Source: Clostridia bacterium (GTDB lineage Bacteria > Bacillota > Clostridia > Oscillospirales > Acutalibacteraceae). From it: 58,441 bases of DNA. Location of the stretch: the NCBI GenBank assembly GCA_017517665.1, contig JAFWYP010000030.1, positions 1-58,441 of the forward strand, written 5' to 3'. Under the pieces are notes generated by a model. It did no database searches. It was not told the DNA's origin and worked only from the letters and a program-made list of their open reading frames with translations. A program made the translations under genes and the position numbers. Shown here piece after piece: positions 10,816 to 18,880 of the stretch. Each line of letters begins with the position of its first letter. Position 1 is the stretch's first letter.

Positions 10816-12264
10816 TTAAAATCTGAAGTCGCGGCGGTTTGAATTCTTGATATCCTCAATATTCTGCGTTGCAATTTTTCTGACCTTTTCGCCCGGAATT
10901 TTCTTGAGTTCGTTTTCAATCATTTCAAAACCGATTTTCTTGGTCAAGGGACTTGCATAGTCAACGAGATATTCGGTTAGAGTCATAAGCGCATTGGGGT
11001 GGCAGCAATTGAGAATCTGTCCGTTTTTGCAAAGTGCCATAAATCTGTCGCCTGTTCTGCCCTCACTGTAGCAAGCGGTACAGAATGAAGGAATATGTTT
11101 GAGCTCCATGAGCCAGCGTACAACCTCATCAAGCGTTCTCTGGTCGGAAACATCAAACTGCTCGGAATCGTGAGGTCTTTCTTCTTCGGTATAACCTCCC
11201 ACGGACGTTCTTGATGCACCGCTTATCTGTGAAATACCGAGATTGAGTGCTCTGCCTCTGACAGCCTCGGATTCGCGTGTTGATATAATCATTCCTGTGT
11301 ATGGAACGGCAATTCTGATGCAGGCAATAAGCTTTTCAAAAAGCTCATCGGAGATACCGTTATCAAATGTATCGGGGTCAATATCATCGGCTCTTTTGAG
11401 TCTGGGTACGCTGATTGTGTGAGGTCCTACGCCATGAACAGCCTCAAGATGCTCTGCGTGCATAAGAAGTCCCGCAAACTCATATTTATAAAGCTCAAGA
11501 CCGAAAAGAACGCCGAGTCCGACATCGTCAATTCCGCCTTCCATGGCCCTATCCATAGCTTCGGTATGATAATCATAATCATGCTTCGGACCTGTGGGAT
11601 GAAGCTTGAGATAGCTTTCCTTATGATATGTTTCCTGGAAAAGAATATAGGTTCCGATTCCGGCATCCTTAAGTTTTCGATAGTTTTCAACAGTCGTTGC
11701 CGCAATATTAACATTAACACGGCGGATTGCACCGTTTTTATGATTGATGGAATATATTGTTTTGATGCTTTCAAGGATATATTCAATAGGATTATTTACA
11801 GGGTCTTCACCGGCTTCGATTGCAAGACGCTTGTGACCCATATCCTGAAGCGCAATAACTTCATTTTTGATTTCTTCCTGAGTAAGCTTTTTACGGGCAA
11901 TATGCTTATTCTTAAGATGATAAGGACAGTAAACACAGCCGTTTACGCAGTAATTGGAAAGATAAAGAGGAGCGAACATAACGATTCTGTTGCCGTAAAA
12001 ACGAAGCTTGATTTCCTCGGCAAGCTTATACATCTGTTCAACCTTTTCCGGAATATCACATGCAAGAAGCACCGAAGCTTCTCTGTGAGTGAGTCCGCTG
12101 CAAACCGTGCCGTCTGCGGTTACACGGGGACGTGCCTTTTCAAGAATGCTGTCGATAAGCTCAACGTTGTTTTTGTTCTGCTCTGCATATTCAAGTGTTG
12201 CGAGAATTTCCTCATTATTGATAAATTCTTCGGCTTTCAATGATTTTGGATTGTAAATTGCCAT
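10816..12264 (-). CDS. hydG: [FeFe] hydrogenase H-cluster radical SAM maturase HydG
   Basis: 482 residues. The radical-SAM motif C-x3-C-x2-C is C106, C110 and C113 (CVNGCVYC). A BATS domain and the long C-terminal auxiliary-cluster region with CTACYSEG and LNCCHPNA follow. HydG cleaves tyrosine to make the CO and cyanide ligands of the H-cluster as Fe(CO)2CN synthons. The length and C-terminal cysteines separate it from ThiH. It follows hydE by 18 nt on the same strand. Confidence 0.96.
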   Translation of the reverse strand: MAIYNPKSLKAEEFINNEEILATLEYAEQNKNNVELIDSILEKARPRVTADGTVCSGLTHREASVLLACDIPEKVEQMYKLAEEIKLRFYGNRIVMFAPLYLSNYCVNGCVYCPYHLKNKHIARKKLTQEEIKNEVIALQDMGHKRLAIEAGEDPVNNPIEYILESIKTIYSINHKNGAIRRVNVNIAATTVENYRKLKDAGIGTYILFQETYHKESYLKLHPTGPKHDYDYHTEAMDRAMEGGIDDVGLGVLFGLELYKYEFAGLLMHAEHLEAVHGVGPHTISVPRLKRADDIDPDTFDNGISDELFEKLIACIRIAVPYTGMIISTRESEAVRGRALNLGISQISGASRTSVGGYTEEERPHDSEQFDVSDQRTLDEVVRWLMELKHIPSFCTACYSEGRTGDRFMALCKNGQILNCCHPNALMTLTEYLVDYASPLTKKIGFEMIENELKKIPGEKVRKIATQNIEDIKNSNRRDFRF

Positions 12265-12282
12265 AATATATCATTCCTTTTA

Positions 12283-13326
12283 TTAAATTCTTTTGTAGTC
12301 GCCTCTGTCGGTTACGATTCTGTAGCCGATGGAGTTTATTTTATCTTCAAGAATTGCCTTGCCTTGTGCCGACTCGGCACCTGAAGAGAGTTTATTGTTA
12401 TAAAGCGAATATTTTACTCTTGTGTCAAGCGGTGAAAGATTCGGCATAACAACATTTGCGCCAGCAAGTATGCCCTTTTCTCTGCCGACGGGGTCAATAC
12501 TTCCGAGTGCGGTTGTGGCAGGCAGAAGAATTGACGGAGAAATCAGTCTGATTATTGAAAGAAGATAACAGGTCAGTTCAACCGTGCCGGGGGTATAATT
12601 ATTGAAAACGGTATCTTTGTGTGGAATAAACGGTCCTATTCCGCACATTTCGGGTTTAAATTCTTCAATGAATTTCAAGTCCTTTGCAAGATGCTCGCTC
12701 GTCTGAAACGGTGAGCCGACCATAAATCCGCAGCCCGTCTGAAATCCGATTTTTTTTAGATTTTCAAGACATTGCATTCTTTTATCAAAGGATAAATTAT
12801 CGGGATGAAGCTTCGCATAATGAGCTTTATCCGCAGTTTCATGGCGAAGCAGATAACGGTCTGCACCTGCATCAAAAAGCTTTTTATAGCTTTCATAGCT
12901 TCTCTCACCGAGTGACAGAGTAATTGCACAATCGGGATATCTTGTTTTTATTTCGGAAATGATATCACACATGACATCATCCGAAAAATACATATCCTCT
13001 CCGCCCTGCATGACAAAGGTTCGGAATCCGAGAGAATACCCGTTTTCACAGCATGATAAAATCTGCTCTTTGGTAAGTCTGAATCTATCGCAATTTTTGT
13101 TGCCGCCTCTTATTCCGCAATACAGACAGTCGTTTTTGCAAATATTGCTTATCTCAATCAGACCTCTGATAAAAACGGCATTACCGTAAATCTTTTTGCG
13201 GATATCAACTGCTTTTTCAGAAAGCATTGAAGCATATTCTTCGTTTCTGTTATCAATAAGATATTTATATTCATCTGCGGTCAGACTGTGTTCTTTTTCA
13301 AGTTTATTAATTAAATCAATCATCAT
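12283..13326 (-). CDS. hydE: [FeFe] hydrogenase H-cluster radical SAM maturase HydE
   Basis: 347 residues of BioB-like radical SAM fold with C63, C67 and C70 in CKNDCLYC. HydE acts with HydG and HydF to build the azadithiolate-bridged 2Fe subcluster. The start ATG-ATG overlaps the end of the regulator gene, so translation is probably coupled. The C-terminal half lacks the extra auxiliary-cluster cysteines of HydG, as expected. Confidence 0.95.
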   Translation of the reverse strand: MMIDLINKLEKEHSLTADEYKYLIDNRNEEYASMLSEKAVDIRKKIYGNAVFIRGLIEISNICKNDCLYCGIRGGNKNCDRFRLTKEQILSCCENGYSLGFRTFVMQGGEDMYFSDDVMCDIISEIKTRYPDCAITLSLGERSYESYKKLFDAGADRYLLRHETADKAHYAKLHPDNLSFDKRMQCLENLKKIGFQTGCGFMVGSPFQTSEHLAKDLKFIEEFKPEMCGIGPFIPHKDTVFNNYTPGTVELTCYLLSIIRLISPSILLPATTALGSIDPVGREKGILAGANVVMPNLSPLDTRVKYSLYNNKLSSGAESAQGKAILEDKINSIGYRIVTDRGDYKRI

Positions 13327-13573
13327 AAATCTTGTTTGAATAAGCCGCTTTGACGCTTATTCCGTCAATATTTCCTATTTTGCCCGTCATTGTCGAGATG
13401 ATATCCTGAGATGCATCAACGGCAAGACTGACAATGCTGATGTTTCTTTCTCTGTATGGCAAACCCATTCTGCCGACGATATATTCACCGTATTCATGAA
13501 GCAAAGAATTCAGCTTTTCAACAGAATCTTTGTTTTCGATTATTATACCCACAACGGCAATTCTCTTTTCCAT
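13316..13573 (-). CDS. TM1266-type iron-only hydrogenase system regulator (ACT-like)
   Basis: 85 residues with an ACT/NikR-like beta-alpha-beta layout (RIAVVGIIIE..., then NISIVSLAVDAS). This family of small proteins is found next to hydEFG in Clostridia and Thermotoga and is named a putative hydrogenase-system regulator, but its ligand and action are unknown. It has no DNA-binding helix of its own. I start it at the ATG 8 nt after GGAG; a GTG three codons earlier is possible. It is first in the operon, directly behind a leader that can form alternative hairpins. Confidence 0.88.
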   Translation of the reverse strand: MEKRIAVVGIIIENKDSVEKLNSLLHEYGEYIVGRMGLPYRERNISIVSLAVDASQDIISTMTGKIGNIDGISVKAAYSNKIYDD

Positions 13574-13696
13574 TTTAACCACTCCGAAATAAAAATAACC
13601 GCACCCGAAAAGGCGCAGTTATACTATAAAATATGTATTTATAATATTATGCACCTTTCAATCGGAAGGAACAAATCCTTTCCTCGTGTCAGGATA
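13574..13696 (-). promoter_or_regulatory. Putative attenuator or riboswitch leader of the hydEGF operon
   Basis: About 120 nt separate the transcript start from the first gene. Near the end, AACTGCGCC (13612-13620) can pair with GGGTGCGGTT (13597-13606) to form a stem followed by ATTTTTATTT, an intrinsic terminator. The same GCGCCTTTTC segment can instead pair with GAAAGGTGC (13650-13658), enclosing an AU-rich stem, which would block the terminator. The 5' part holds short competing stems (ATCCT/AGGAT and CCTT/AAGG) that could be an aptamer. I do not recognise a known riboswitch class. Confidence 0.55.
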
Positions 13697-13701
13697 TTTT
13701 A

Positions 13702-13730
13702 ATTATATATTTTTATCGTCGGTTTGTCAA
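13702..13730 (-). promoter_or_regulatory. Consensus sigma-A promoter of the hydrogenase-maturation operon
   Basis: Minus strand TTGACA (13725-13730), exactly 17 nt, TATAAT (13702-13707). Both hexamers match consensus perfectly, so initiation should be strong and control is likely to act after initiation, in the leader. Confidence 0.88.
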
Positions 13731-13739
13731 TAATTTGTG

Positions 13740-13768
13740 TTGACCTTCTTCATCAAAAGTGATAGACT
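13740..13768 (+). promoter_or_regulatory. Sigma-A promoter of the MFS transporter gene
   Basis: TTGACC (13740-13745), 17 nt, TAGACT (13763-13768). Transcription should begin near 13775, giving a leader of about 18 nt. It is divergent from the hydrogenase-maturation promoter, with the -35 boxes about 10 bp apart. Confidence 0.7.
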
Positions 13769-13792
13769 ATCGTTTTGGAAGAAGGTAATAAC

Positions 13793-15013
13793 ATGAATTC
13801 TATCGCTAAAACTGACAGTAAAAAAGAAAACAAAATCATATTTATATGCTGGCTCGCTTATACAGCCGCATATGTGGGAAGACTCAATTTCAATGCATCA
13901 ATCGTTGCAATTATTTCAGACCTCGGAGTAACCAAAGCCGATGCGGGACTTGTCAGCTCATTCTTTTTCTTTGCATACGGTGCAGGTCAGTTAATCAACG
14001 GTATTCTTTCAAAGAAATACAACGCCAAAATCATGATATTTTTATCGTTGACTTGTTCATCCGTTTTCAATCTTCTCATGCCGTTATGCAATGATATATC
14101 CGTCATGAAATACATATGGCTCGGAAACGGCATAGTACAGTCTGTTTTATGGAGCACGCTTATCAAAACATTATCCGATTTTGTTTCCGACAAAAAGCTT
14201 CCGAAGGCAATCCTTGCAATGAGCACAACCGTTGCAATCGGCACTTTCCTTGCATACGGAATTTCTTCGGTTTCCGTTAAAAACGGAAACTGGCACACCG
14301 TTTTCTACGTTGCGGCGGCAGTTGTATTTATCAGCGCATTTATATGGCTGTTCTTATTCGGACCCTCCGTTAAGCCAGATGCAAAAACCGCAGCCGAAAA
14401 ATCGGATAAAATCAAGACGAGCAGAATTGTTCTTCTTGCGCTTTTACTCGCCGCTTTTGCCGGTGTTGCAAACGGATTTATAAAAGACGGCATCAACACA
14501 TGGGTTCCCTCTGTTCTTTATGAGGAATTCGGTGTATCGCAGTCCTTCTCAATTCTTCTCACACTCTGCCTGCCTCTGGTTTCAACACTCGGTGCAGCAA
14601 TTGCCAAAAAAGTACATGAGAAAATTGCTTCCCATGCGGCTATGAATCTTATTTTCTATTTTATTTCTGCTGTTTTATGCTCGGGTATTCTCCTTTCACT
14701 CAAAACACACAGCATTGTTGCAATAATGCTCTGCTTTATCGGTGTTGCCTGTGGAATGGCTATGATAAACAATGTCATAACAAGCATGTTTGCCCTTGAT
14801 TACCGTCAAAAGCTCAATGCGGGCTTTGCGGCAGGACTTCTCAACACCTTCTGCTATGTGGGAAGCACAGCAACATCATACACCCTCGGTGCAGTTTCAC
14901 AGTCATTCGGCTGGAATGCAGTTTTCACAATTATGCTTTGTGTCTGCCTTGTTGCGGGAACCGCTTGCTGTGCAGGGTTTATAAGCGAAAAGAAAATGAA
15001 TAAAAACGGTTAA
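13793..15013 (+). CDS. MFS transporter, organophosphate:phosphate antiporter-like
   Basis: 406 residues with about 12 hydrophobic segments arranged as two six-helix halves. The first helices (AYTAAYVGRLNFNAS) and the following GLVSSFFFFAYGAGQL resemble the GlpT/UhpT branch, which exchanges sugar or glycerol phosphates for phosphate. The substrate cannot be fixed by sequence. The start is the ATG at 13793 behind GAAGAAGG; an in-frame TTG at 13775 coincides with that ribosome site. It is a single-gene unit that overlaps tail to tail by 4 nt with the lipoprotein gene. Confidence 0.8.
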   Translation: MNSIAKTDSKKENKIIFICWLAYTAAYVGRLNFNASIVAIISDLGVTKADAGLVSSFFFFAYGAGQLINGILSKKYNAKIMIFLSLTCSSVFNLLMPLCNDISVMKYIWLGNGIVQSVLWSTLIKTLSDFVSDKKLPKAILAMSTTVAIGTFLAYGISSVSVKNGNWHTVFYVAAAVVFISAFIWLFLFGPSVKPDAKTAAEKSDKIKTSRIVLLALLLAAFAGVANGFIKDGINTWVPSVLYEEFGVSQSFSILLTLCLPLVSTLGAAIAKKVHEKIASHAAMNLIFYFISAVLCSGILLSLKTHSIVAIMLCFIGVACGMAMINNVITSMFALDYRQKLNAGFAAGLLNTFCYVGSTATSYTLGAVSQSFGWNAVFTIMLCVCLVAGTACCAGFISEKKMNKNG

Positions 15014-15531
15014 AATCCGCTTTTGTCATTGGGTTTAAGGCTGAATTCAACCGTTGACGGAACAATAAACTTTTTGTTTTTAACAAAAAAACACATTCCG
15101 TTCATGTCGGAATACGATGCATATGAATACCATTGAGTTTCATAATATGTAAACTTGTTTCTGATTTTTCCGTTTTCCGTTAATGACATTATAACATCGT
15201 CCGCATTTTCATCGGGTGAATATGTATCTATTATTTCTCTTAAACATACCACAAAATTTTCGGCTTTGTCTGTCTGAGTGCAGGCAAAGCTGATTTTGTT
15301 TATATTATTGTTTTCGTCTGTAAAAAACTCAAAAACATATTCAGTTCCGTATTTATCATTTATAATTACAATATTGCTGTTTTCACCGTATATTTTTTCA
15401 CAGTCTTCAAAATCAAACATTTCGCTCGCTTCAGAAAAACGTTCCGTAAATATTTCCGTGCTCATCTTTTCCTGAACGGAGCAAGAACACAAAACAAGCA
15501 AAAATATTATTAATATAACTATTCTTTTCAT
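15010..15531 (-). CDS. Small predicted lipoprotein of unknown function
   Basis: 173 residues. The N terminus is KRIVILIIFLLVLCSC, a type II signal peptide with a lipobox ending at Cys, so the mature protein should be anchored outside the membrane. The rest is a soluble alpha/beta domain rich in Asp, Asn and Lys with no recognised catalytic motif. The start ATG overlaps the TGA of the upstream TIGR04086 gene (TGATGA), so the pair is translationally coupled. It may work in the envelope with that membrane protein. Confidence 0.75.
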   Translation of the reverse strand: MKRIVILIIFLLVLCSCSVQEKMSTEIFTERFSEASEMFDFEDCEKIYGENSNIVIINDKYGTEYVFEFFTDENNNINKISFACTQTDKAENFVVCLREIIDTYSPDENADDVIMSLTENGKIRNKFTYYETQWYSYASYSDMNGMCFFVKNKKFIVPSTVEFSLKPNDKSGF

Positions 15532-15950
15532 CAATATCTCTTTTTTATTTTAAGATTTACGGCTGAAATACCGCCTGCTACAGAAAAAGCGATTATAAGA
15601 CCCATCAGAATAAATATGCTTGTTCCCGAATTATTGTCATTTATAAAAAACACCGCCGCCGAACATATCAATGCCTGAATAAATCCTGCAAGAGCACCCG
15701 CAACTGCACCGTTTTTCTTAACGGGTCTGACAGCGGCAAAGCCGCCGATAAATGCCGAAACAGCACCCGATATCAGACCTGAGGACATATAGAACGATGC
15801 GGATAATATTTCGGATTTCAAAAGCATAAGAGAAAACAATGAAATCAGCACAAAAAACAAAACTGAGCCCAGAACAGACCCGATTAAGATATTCTTATAA
15901 TTCAAAGAATCGCTTTCTTTGGAACGGCTGCTTTTTGAATTTTTAGCCAT
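15531..15950 (-). CDS. TIGR04086 family membrane protein
   Basis: 139 residues: a basic, Ser/Lys-rich N-terminal tail of about 20 residues, then four hydrophobic helices rich in Gly and Ala (for example SGLISGAVSAFIGGFAAV). This length and pattern match the YrzE/TIGR04086 family found downstream of yajC in Clostridia; its function is not known. Its ribosome site GAGGGGAG is formed by the 3' arm of the terminator hairpin that precedes it, and the ATG follows the T-run directly. Confidence 0.8.
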   Translation of the reverse strand: MAKNSKSSRSKESDSLNYKNILIGSVLGSVLFFVLISLFSLMLLKSEILSASFYMSSGLISGAVSAFIGGFAAVRPVKKNGAVAGALAGFIQALICSAAVFFINDNNSGTSIFILMGLIIAFSVAGGISAVNLKIKKRY

Positions 15951-15995
15951 AAAAAAACTCCCCTCATATTACTGCTAAATAATATGAGAGAAGTT
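15951..15995 (-). terminator. Intrinsic terminator after yajC that also carries the next gene's ribosome site
   Basis: Minus strand stem AACTTCTCTCATATTA / TAATATGAGGGGAGTT (15980-15995 with 15956-15971, with G-T wobbles), 8-nt loop, then a run of seven T residues. Its 3' arm contains GAGGGGAG exactly 7 nt before the next ATG. Confidence 0.88.
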
Positions 15996-16010
15996 ATGTT
16001 ATTATTCGGA

Positions 16011-16469
16011 TTATGAATCGAAAGTGTCATCCTTTTTCTTGGACTTCTTTCTGTTCTTCTTACTGTTTTCGGCAGCTTCTTCCATTTTCTTCTGCTTTTC
16101 AGCTTCAGCAGCTTCCTTTGCAGCCTGTCTTTCAGCTTCAAGCTTTTCGTTTGCAGTATTATTCTGTGAAACAGCCCAGCGAGTAATCTTCATCTTGTTT
16201 CTGTCTGCACCGGTTTCAATAATGAGAGAATCTTCTTTAACGGTAACAACTCTGCCGACAATGCCGCCGATTGTTGTGATTTCATCGCCAACCTGAATGT
16301 TGTCACGCATATTCTGCTCTTCTTTTTGTTTTTTCTTCTGGGGTCTGATCATTACAAAATACATAACGCCGAAAAGAGCAGCCATCATGATAACCATTGA
16401 CATGGGATTCTGCTGTGCACCGCCTTCTGCGCCGCCTGCCATCTGAGCCATAAGTGAAATAAAGTTCAT
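16011..16469 (-). CDS. yajC: Preprotein translocase subunit YajC
   Basis: 152 residues. A short N-terminal region is followed by one transmembrane helix (MSMVIMMAALFGVMYFVMI) and the family signature RPQKKKQKEE, then a small beta domain (GDEITTIGGIVGRVV). The C-terminal 45 residues are a highly charged Glu/Lys/Ala tail, longer than in E. coli YajC (about 110 aa) and likely a coiled coil. YajC associates with SecDF and SecYEG. The start at 16469 has GGAGGT 7 nt upstream. The queA-tgt-yajC order is widely conserved. Confidence 0.95.
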   Translation of the reverse strand: MNFISLMAQMAGGAEGGAQQNPMSMVIMMAALFGVMYFVMIRPQKKKQKEEQNMRDNIQVGDEITTIGGIVGRVVTVKEDSLIIETGADRNKMKITRWAVSQNNTANEKLEAERQAAKEAAEAEKQKKMEEAAENSKKNRKKSKKKDDTFDS

Positions 16470-16550
16470 TGGTATAACCTCCAAAACATAATGCAGATAT
16501 TATACATTAAATGATTAAAATATGCAATAGTAAAATCAAATAATTTATAA

Positions 16551-17681
16551 TTAAATTCTTGTATCAAGCAAATCAACATATTTTGCTCTGTATTCTTCAA
16601 ACGAATCCGAATCAATTGCGTCACGGATTTCCTGCATAAGCATATTATAGAAATGCAGGTTATGAATAACACAAAGACGCATTGCAAGCATTTCTTTTGC
16701 TTTGAAAAGATGCCTGATATACGACCTTGAAAAGCTTTTGCAGGCAGGGCAATTGCATTCGGGGTCAATCGGAAGAGGGTCTTTTTCGTACTTTTTATTA
16801 TTAAGATTTATGATACCGTTTTTTGTAAAAAGATGTCCGTGTCTTGCGTTTCTGCTGGGCATAACGCAGTCAAAAAGGTCAACACCGCGGTAAACAGCTT
16901 CAATGATATTTCCCGGAGTGCCCACACCCATGAGATAACGGATTTTATCGGCAGGCATATGAGGCTCAACCGCCGAAATAATACGGTACATATCCTCTTT
17001 GGGCTCGCCTACAGCAAGACCGCCGATTGCATAGCCGTCAAGGTCAAGTTTTGCGATTTCTTTCATATGTTCAACACGCAAATCGTCAAAAGTGCAGCCT
17101 TGGTTTATGCCGAAAAGAAGCTGATTTTTATTAATTGTATCAGGCAGAGAATTGAGTCTTTGCATCTCATTTTTGCAACGTATAAGCCAGCGTGTCGTTC
17201 TTTCGCAGGACTGCTTTGAATACTCATATTTCGCAGGATTTTCAACGCATTCGTCAAATGCCATAGCGATTGTTGAACCAAGATTTGACTGAATTCTCAT
17301 GCTTTCCTCGGGTCCCATAAAAATATGTTTTCCGTCAACATGCGACTGAAAATAGACACCCTCTTCCTGAATTTTTCTTAATGAAGAAAGTGAAAAAACC
17401 TGAAATCCGCCGCTGTCGGTAAGAATAGGTCCGTCCCATGCCGAAAACTTATGAAGTCCGCCCATTTCTTTAACGAGCTCATCACCCGGTCTGACATGAA
17501 GATGGTAAGTATTCGACAGCATAACCTGACAGACGATTTCCTTCAAATCAACCGCAGACAAAGCACCCTTTATTGCGCCGCAGGTTGCAACATTCATAAA
17601 AGCAGGAGTCTGCACCGTACCGTGAACGGTAGCAAACTCGCCTCTTCTTGCGTTGCCTTCTTTTTTAATCAATTTATACAT
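16551..17681 (-). CDS. tgt: tRNA-guanine transglycosylase (queuine tRNA-ribosyltransferase)
   Basis: 376 residues. The active-site Asp is in TDSGGFQVFS, the nucleophile Asp in FDCVMPSRNARHG, and zinc is bound by C-x-C-x2-C plus His (CNCPAC ... HNLHF). In bacteria it exchanges guanine-34 of GU(N) anticodon tRNAs for preQ1. It follows queA by 3 nt, so both steps of queuosine insertion are encoded together. preQ1 synthesis genes are not in the window. Confidence 0.97.
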   Translation of the reverse strand: MYKLIKKEGNARRGEFATVHGTVQTPAFMNVATCGAIKGALSAVDLKEIVCQVMLSNTYHLHVRPGDELVKEMGGLHKFSAWDGPILTDSGGFQVFSLSSLRKIQEEGVYFQSHVDGKHIFMGPEESMRIQSNLGSTIAMAFDECVENPAKYEYSKQSCERTTRWLIRCKNEMQRLNSLPDTINKNQLLFGINQGCTFDDLRVEHMKEIAKLDLDGYAIGGLAVGEPKEDMYRIISAVEPHMPADKIRYLMGVGTPGNIIEAVYRGVDLFDCVMPSRNARHGHLFTKNGIINLNNKKYEKDPLPIDPECNCPACKSFSRSYIRHLFKAKEMLAMRLCVIHNLHFYNMLMQEIRDAIDSDSFEEYRAKYVDLLDTRI

Positions 17682-17684
17682 AGT

Positions 17685-18716
17685 TTATTCTCCGTAAATC
17701 AGCATACTGTCACCGAGCGAGAAAAACCTGTATTTTTCTTCAACGGCAACCTTGTATGCATTCATTGTGTTCTCATATCCGCAGAAAGCGCTGACAAGCA
17801 TTATAAGTGTGCTTTCGGGAAGATGAAAATTGGTTATAAGGCAGTCAATGCATTTGAATTCATAACCGGGATAAATAAAGATATCCGTCCAGCCGTCATC
17901 TTCTTTTATTTCACCATGAAATGTTGCAACAGATTCAAGAGTACGGCAGCAGGTTGTTCCCACGGCAAACACTCTTCCGCCGTTTTTCTTAGTTTTGTTA
18001 ATCAAATCGGCGGTTTCTGCAGGCAGATGGTAATGCTCGGAATGCATATGATGGTCTTTTATATCGTCAGCTTTGACGGGTCTGAATGTACCGAGTCCGA
18101 CATGAAGCGTAACATATCCGATTTCAACACCTTTATCTATGATTTTCTGCATGAGTTCGGGTGTAAAATGAAGACCTGCGGTAGGTGCGGCTGCACTGCC
18201 TTCTTCTTTGGCATAAACAGTCTGATATCTGTTTTTATCTTCAAGCTTTTCGGTTATATAGTGCGGAAGAGGCATCTCGCCGACCTTATCAATCACCTCA
18301 AAGAAATTGCCCTCAAAACCGAACTTTGCAATACGGTTTCCGTCGGGAAGAACTTCGATAATTTCGGCAGTAAGAATTCCTCCGCCGAAAGTAAATTTAT
18401 GACCGACTCTCGCCTTTTTCCCCGGACCGGTAATAACCTCCCATGTATCGTAATCTTTCTGGTTAAGGAGAAGAAATTCAACAACGGAACCCGTATCAAT
18501 TCTTTCGCCGTACATTCTCGCGGGAAGCACCTTTGTATTATTAAGTATAAGACAGTCACCGGGTCTGAACCAATCAATAACATCCCTGAAATTGCGATGA
18601 ATAATCTCACCGCTTTTTCTGTTCATTACAAGCAGACGGGAGCTGTCACGGGGTTCAAGAGGTGTCTGTGCAATCAGCTCATTCGGTAAATCGTAGTAAA
18701 AATCGCTTCTTTTCAT
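17685..18716 (-). CDS. queA: S-adenosylmethionine:tRNA ribosyltransferase-isomerase
   Basis: 343 residues, the normal QueA length. The N terminus has the family pattern [19 protein letters not shown], and the conserved stretches [10 protein letters not shown] and [10 protein letters not shown] are present. It transfers and isomerises the ribosyl group of SAM onto preQ1 in tRNA to give epoxyqueuosine. It is first in the queA-tgt-yajC block. The upstream intergenic space is shared with the divergent asd promoter. Confidence 0.97.
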   Translation of the reverse strand: MKRSDFYYDLPNELIAQTPLEPRDSSRLLVMNRKSGEIIHRNFRDVIDWFRPGDCLILNNTKVLPARMYGERIDTGSVVEFLLLNQKDYDTWEVITGPGKKARVGHKFTFGGGILTAEIIEVLPDGNRIAKFGFEGNFFEVIDKVGEMPLPHYITEKLEDKNRYQTVYAKEEGSAAAPTAGLHFTPELMQKIIDKGVEIGYVTLHVGLGTFRPVKADDIKDHHMHSEHYHLPAETADLINKTKKNGGRVFAVGTTCCRTLESVATFHGEIKEDDGWTDIFIYPGYEFKCIDCLITNFHLPESTLIMLVSAFCGYENTMNAYKVAVEEKYRFFSLGDSMLIYGE

Positions 18717-18770
18717 TCAAAATCCTCAAATTATTTCTAAAAATTCCATTATATTTGTATAAATAATTAT

Positions 18771-18800
18771 TTGACTTAATACAGCAAGTTGTGATATCAT
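18771..18800 (+). promoter_or_regulatory. Sigma-A promoter of the asd-dap operon
   Basis: TTGACT (18771-18776), 18 nt, TATCAT (18795-18800), with an alternative ATATCA at 17 nt. A leader of about 75 nt precedes asd; I see no lysine riboswitch in it. Confidence 0.65.
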
Positions 18801-18880
18801 CATAATATTATAAAAAGTTTTTGTCAAGGTTCATAATGACTAAAATTTGAGTATATATTTTCTGAAAAGAGGTTAATGTT

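Noticed and set aside
11419-12243. 274-codon + strand frame inside hydG
   Set aside because: Antisense to hydG, whose radical SAM motif is intact; low-complexity Phe/Asn/Lys text.
17451-18689. 412-codon open frame on the + strand opposite queA and tgt
   Set aside because: It lies antisense to two genes with clear catalytic motifs, shows no domain, and has no ribosome site. It is a shadow of their codon use.
18801-18880. Lysine riboswitch in front of asd-dapA-dapB
   Set aside because: The leader is only about 75 nt, far shorter than a lysine riboswitch, and has no matching core.
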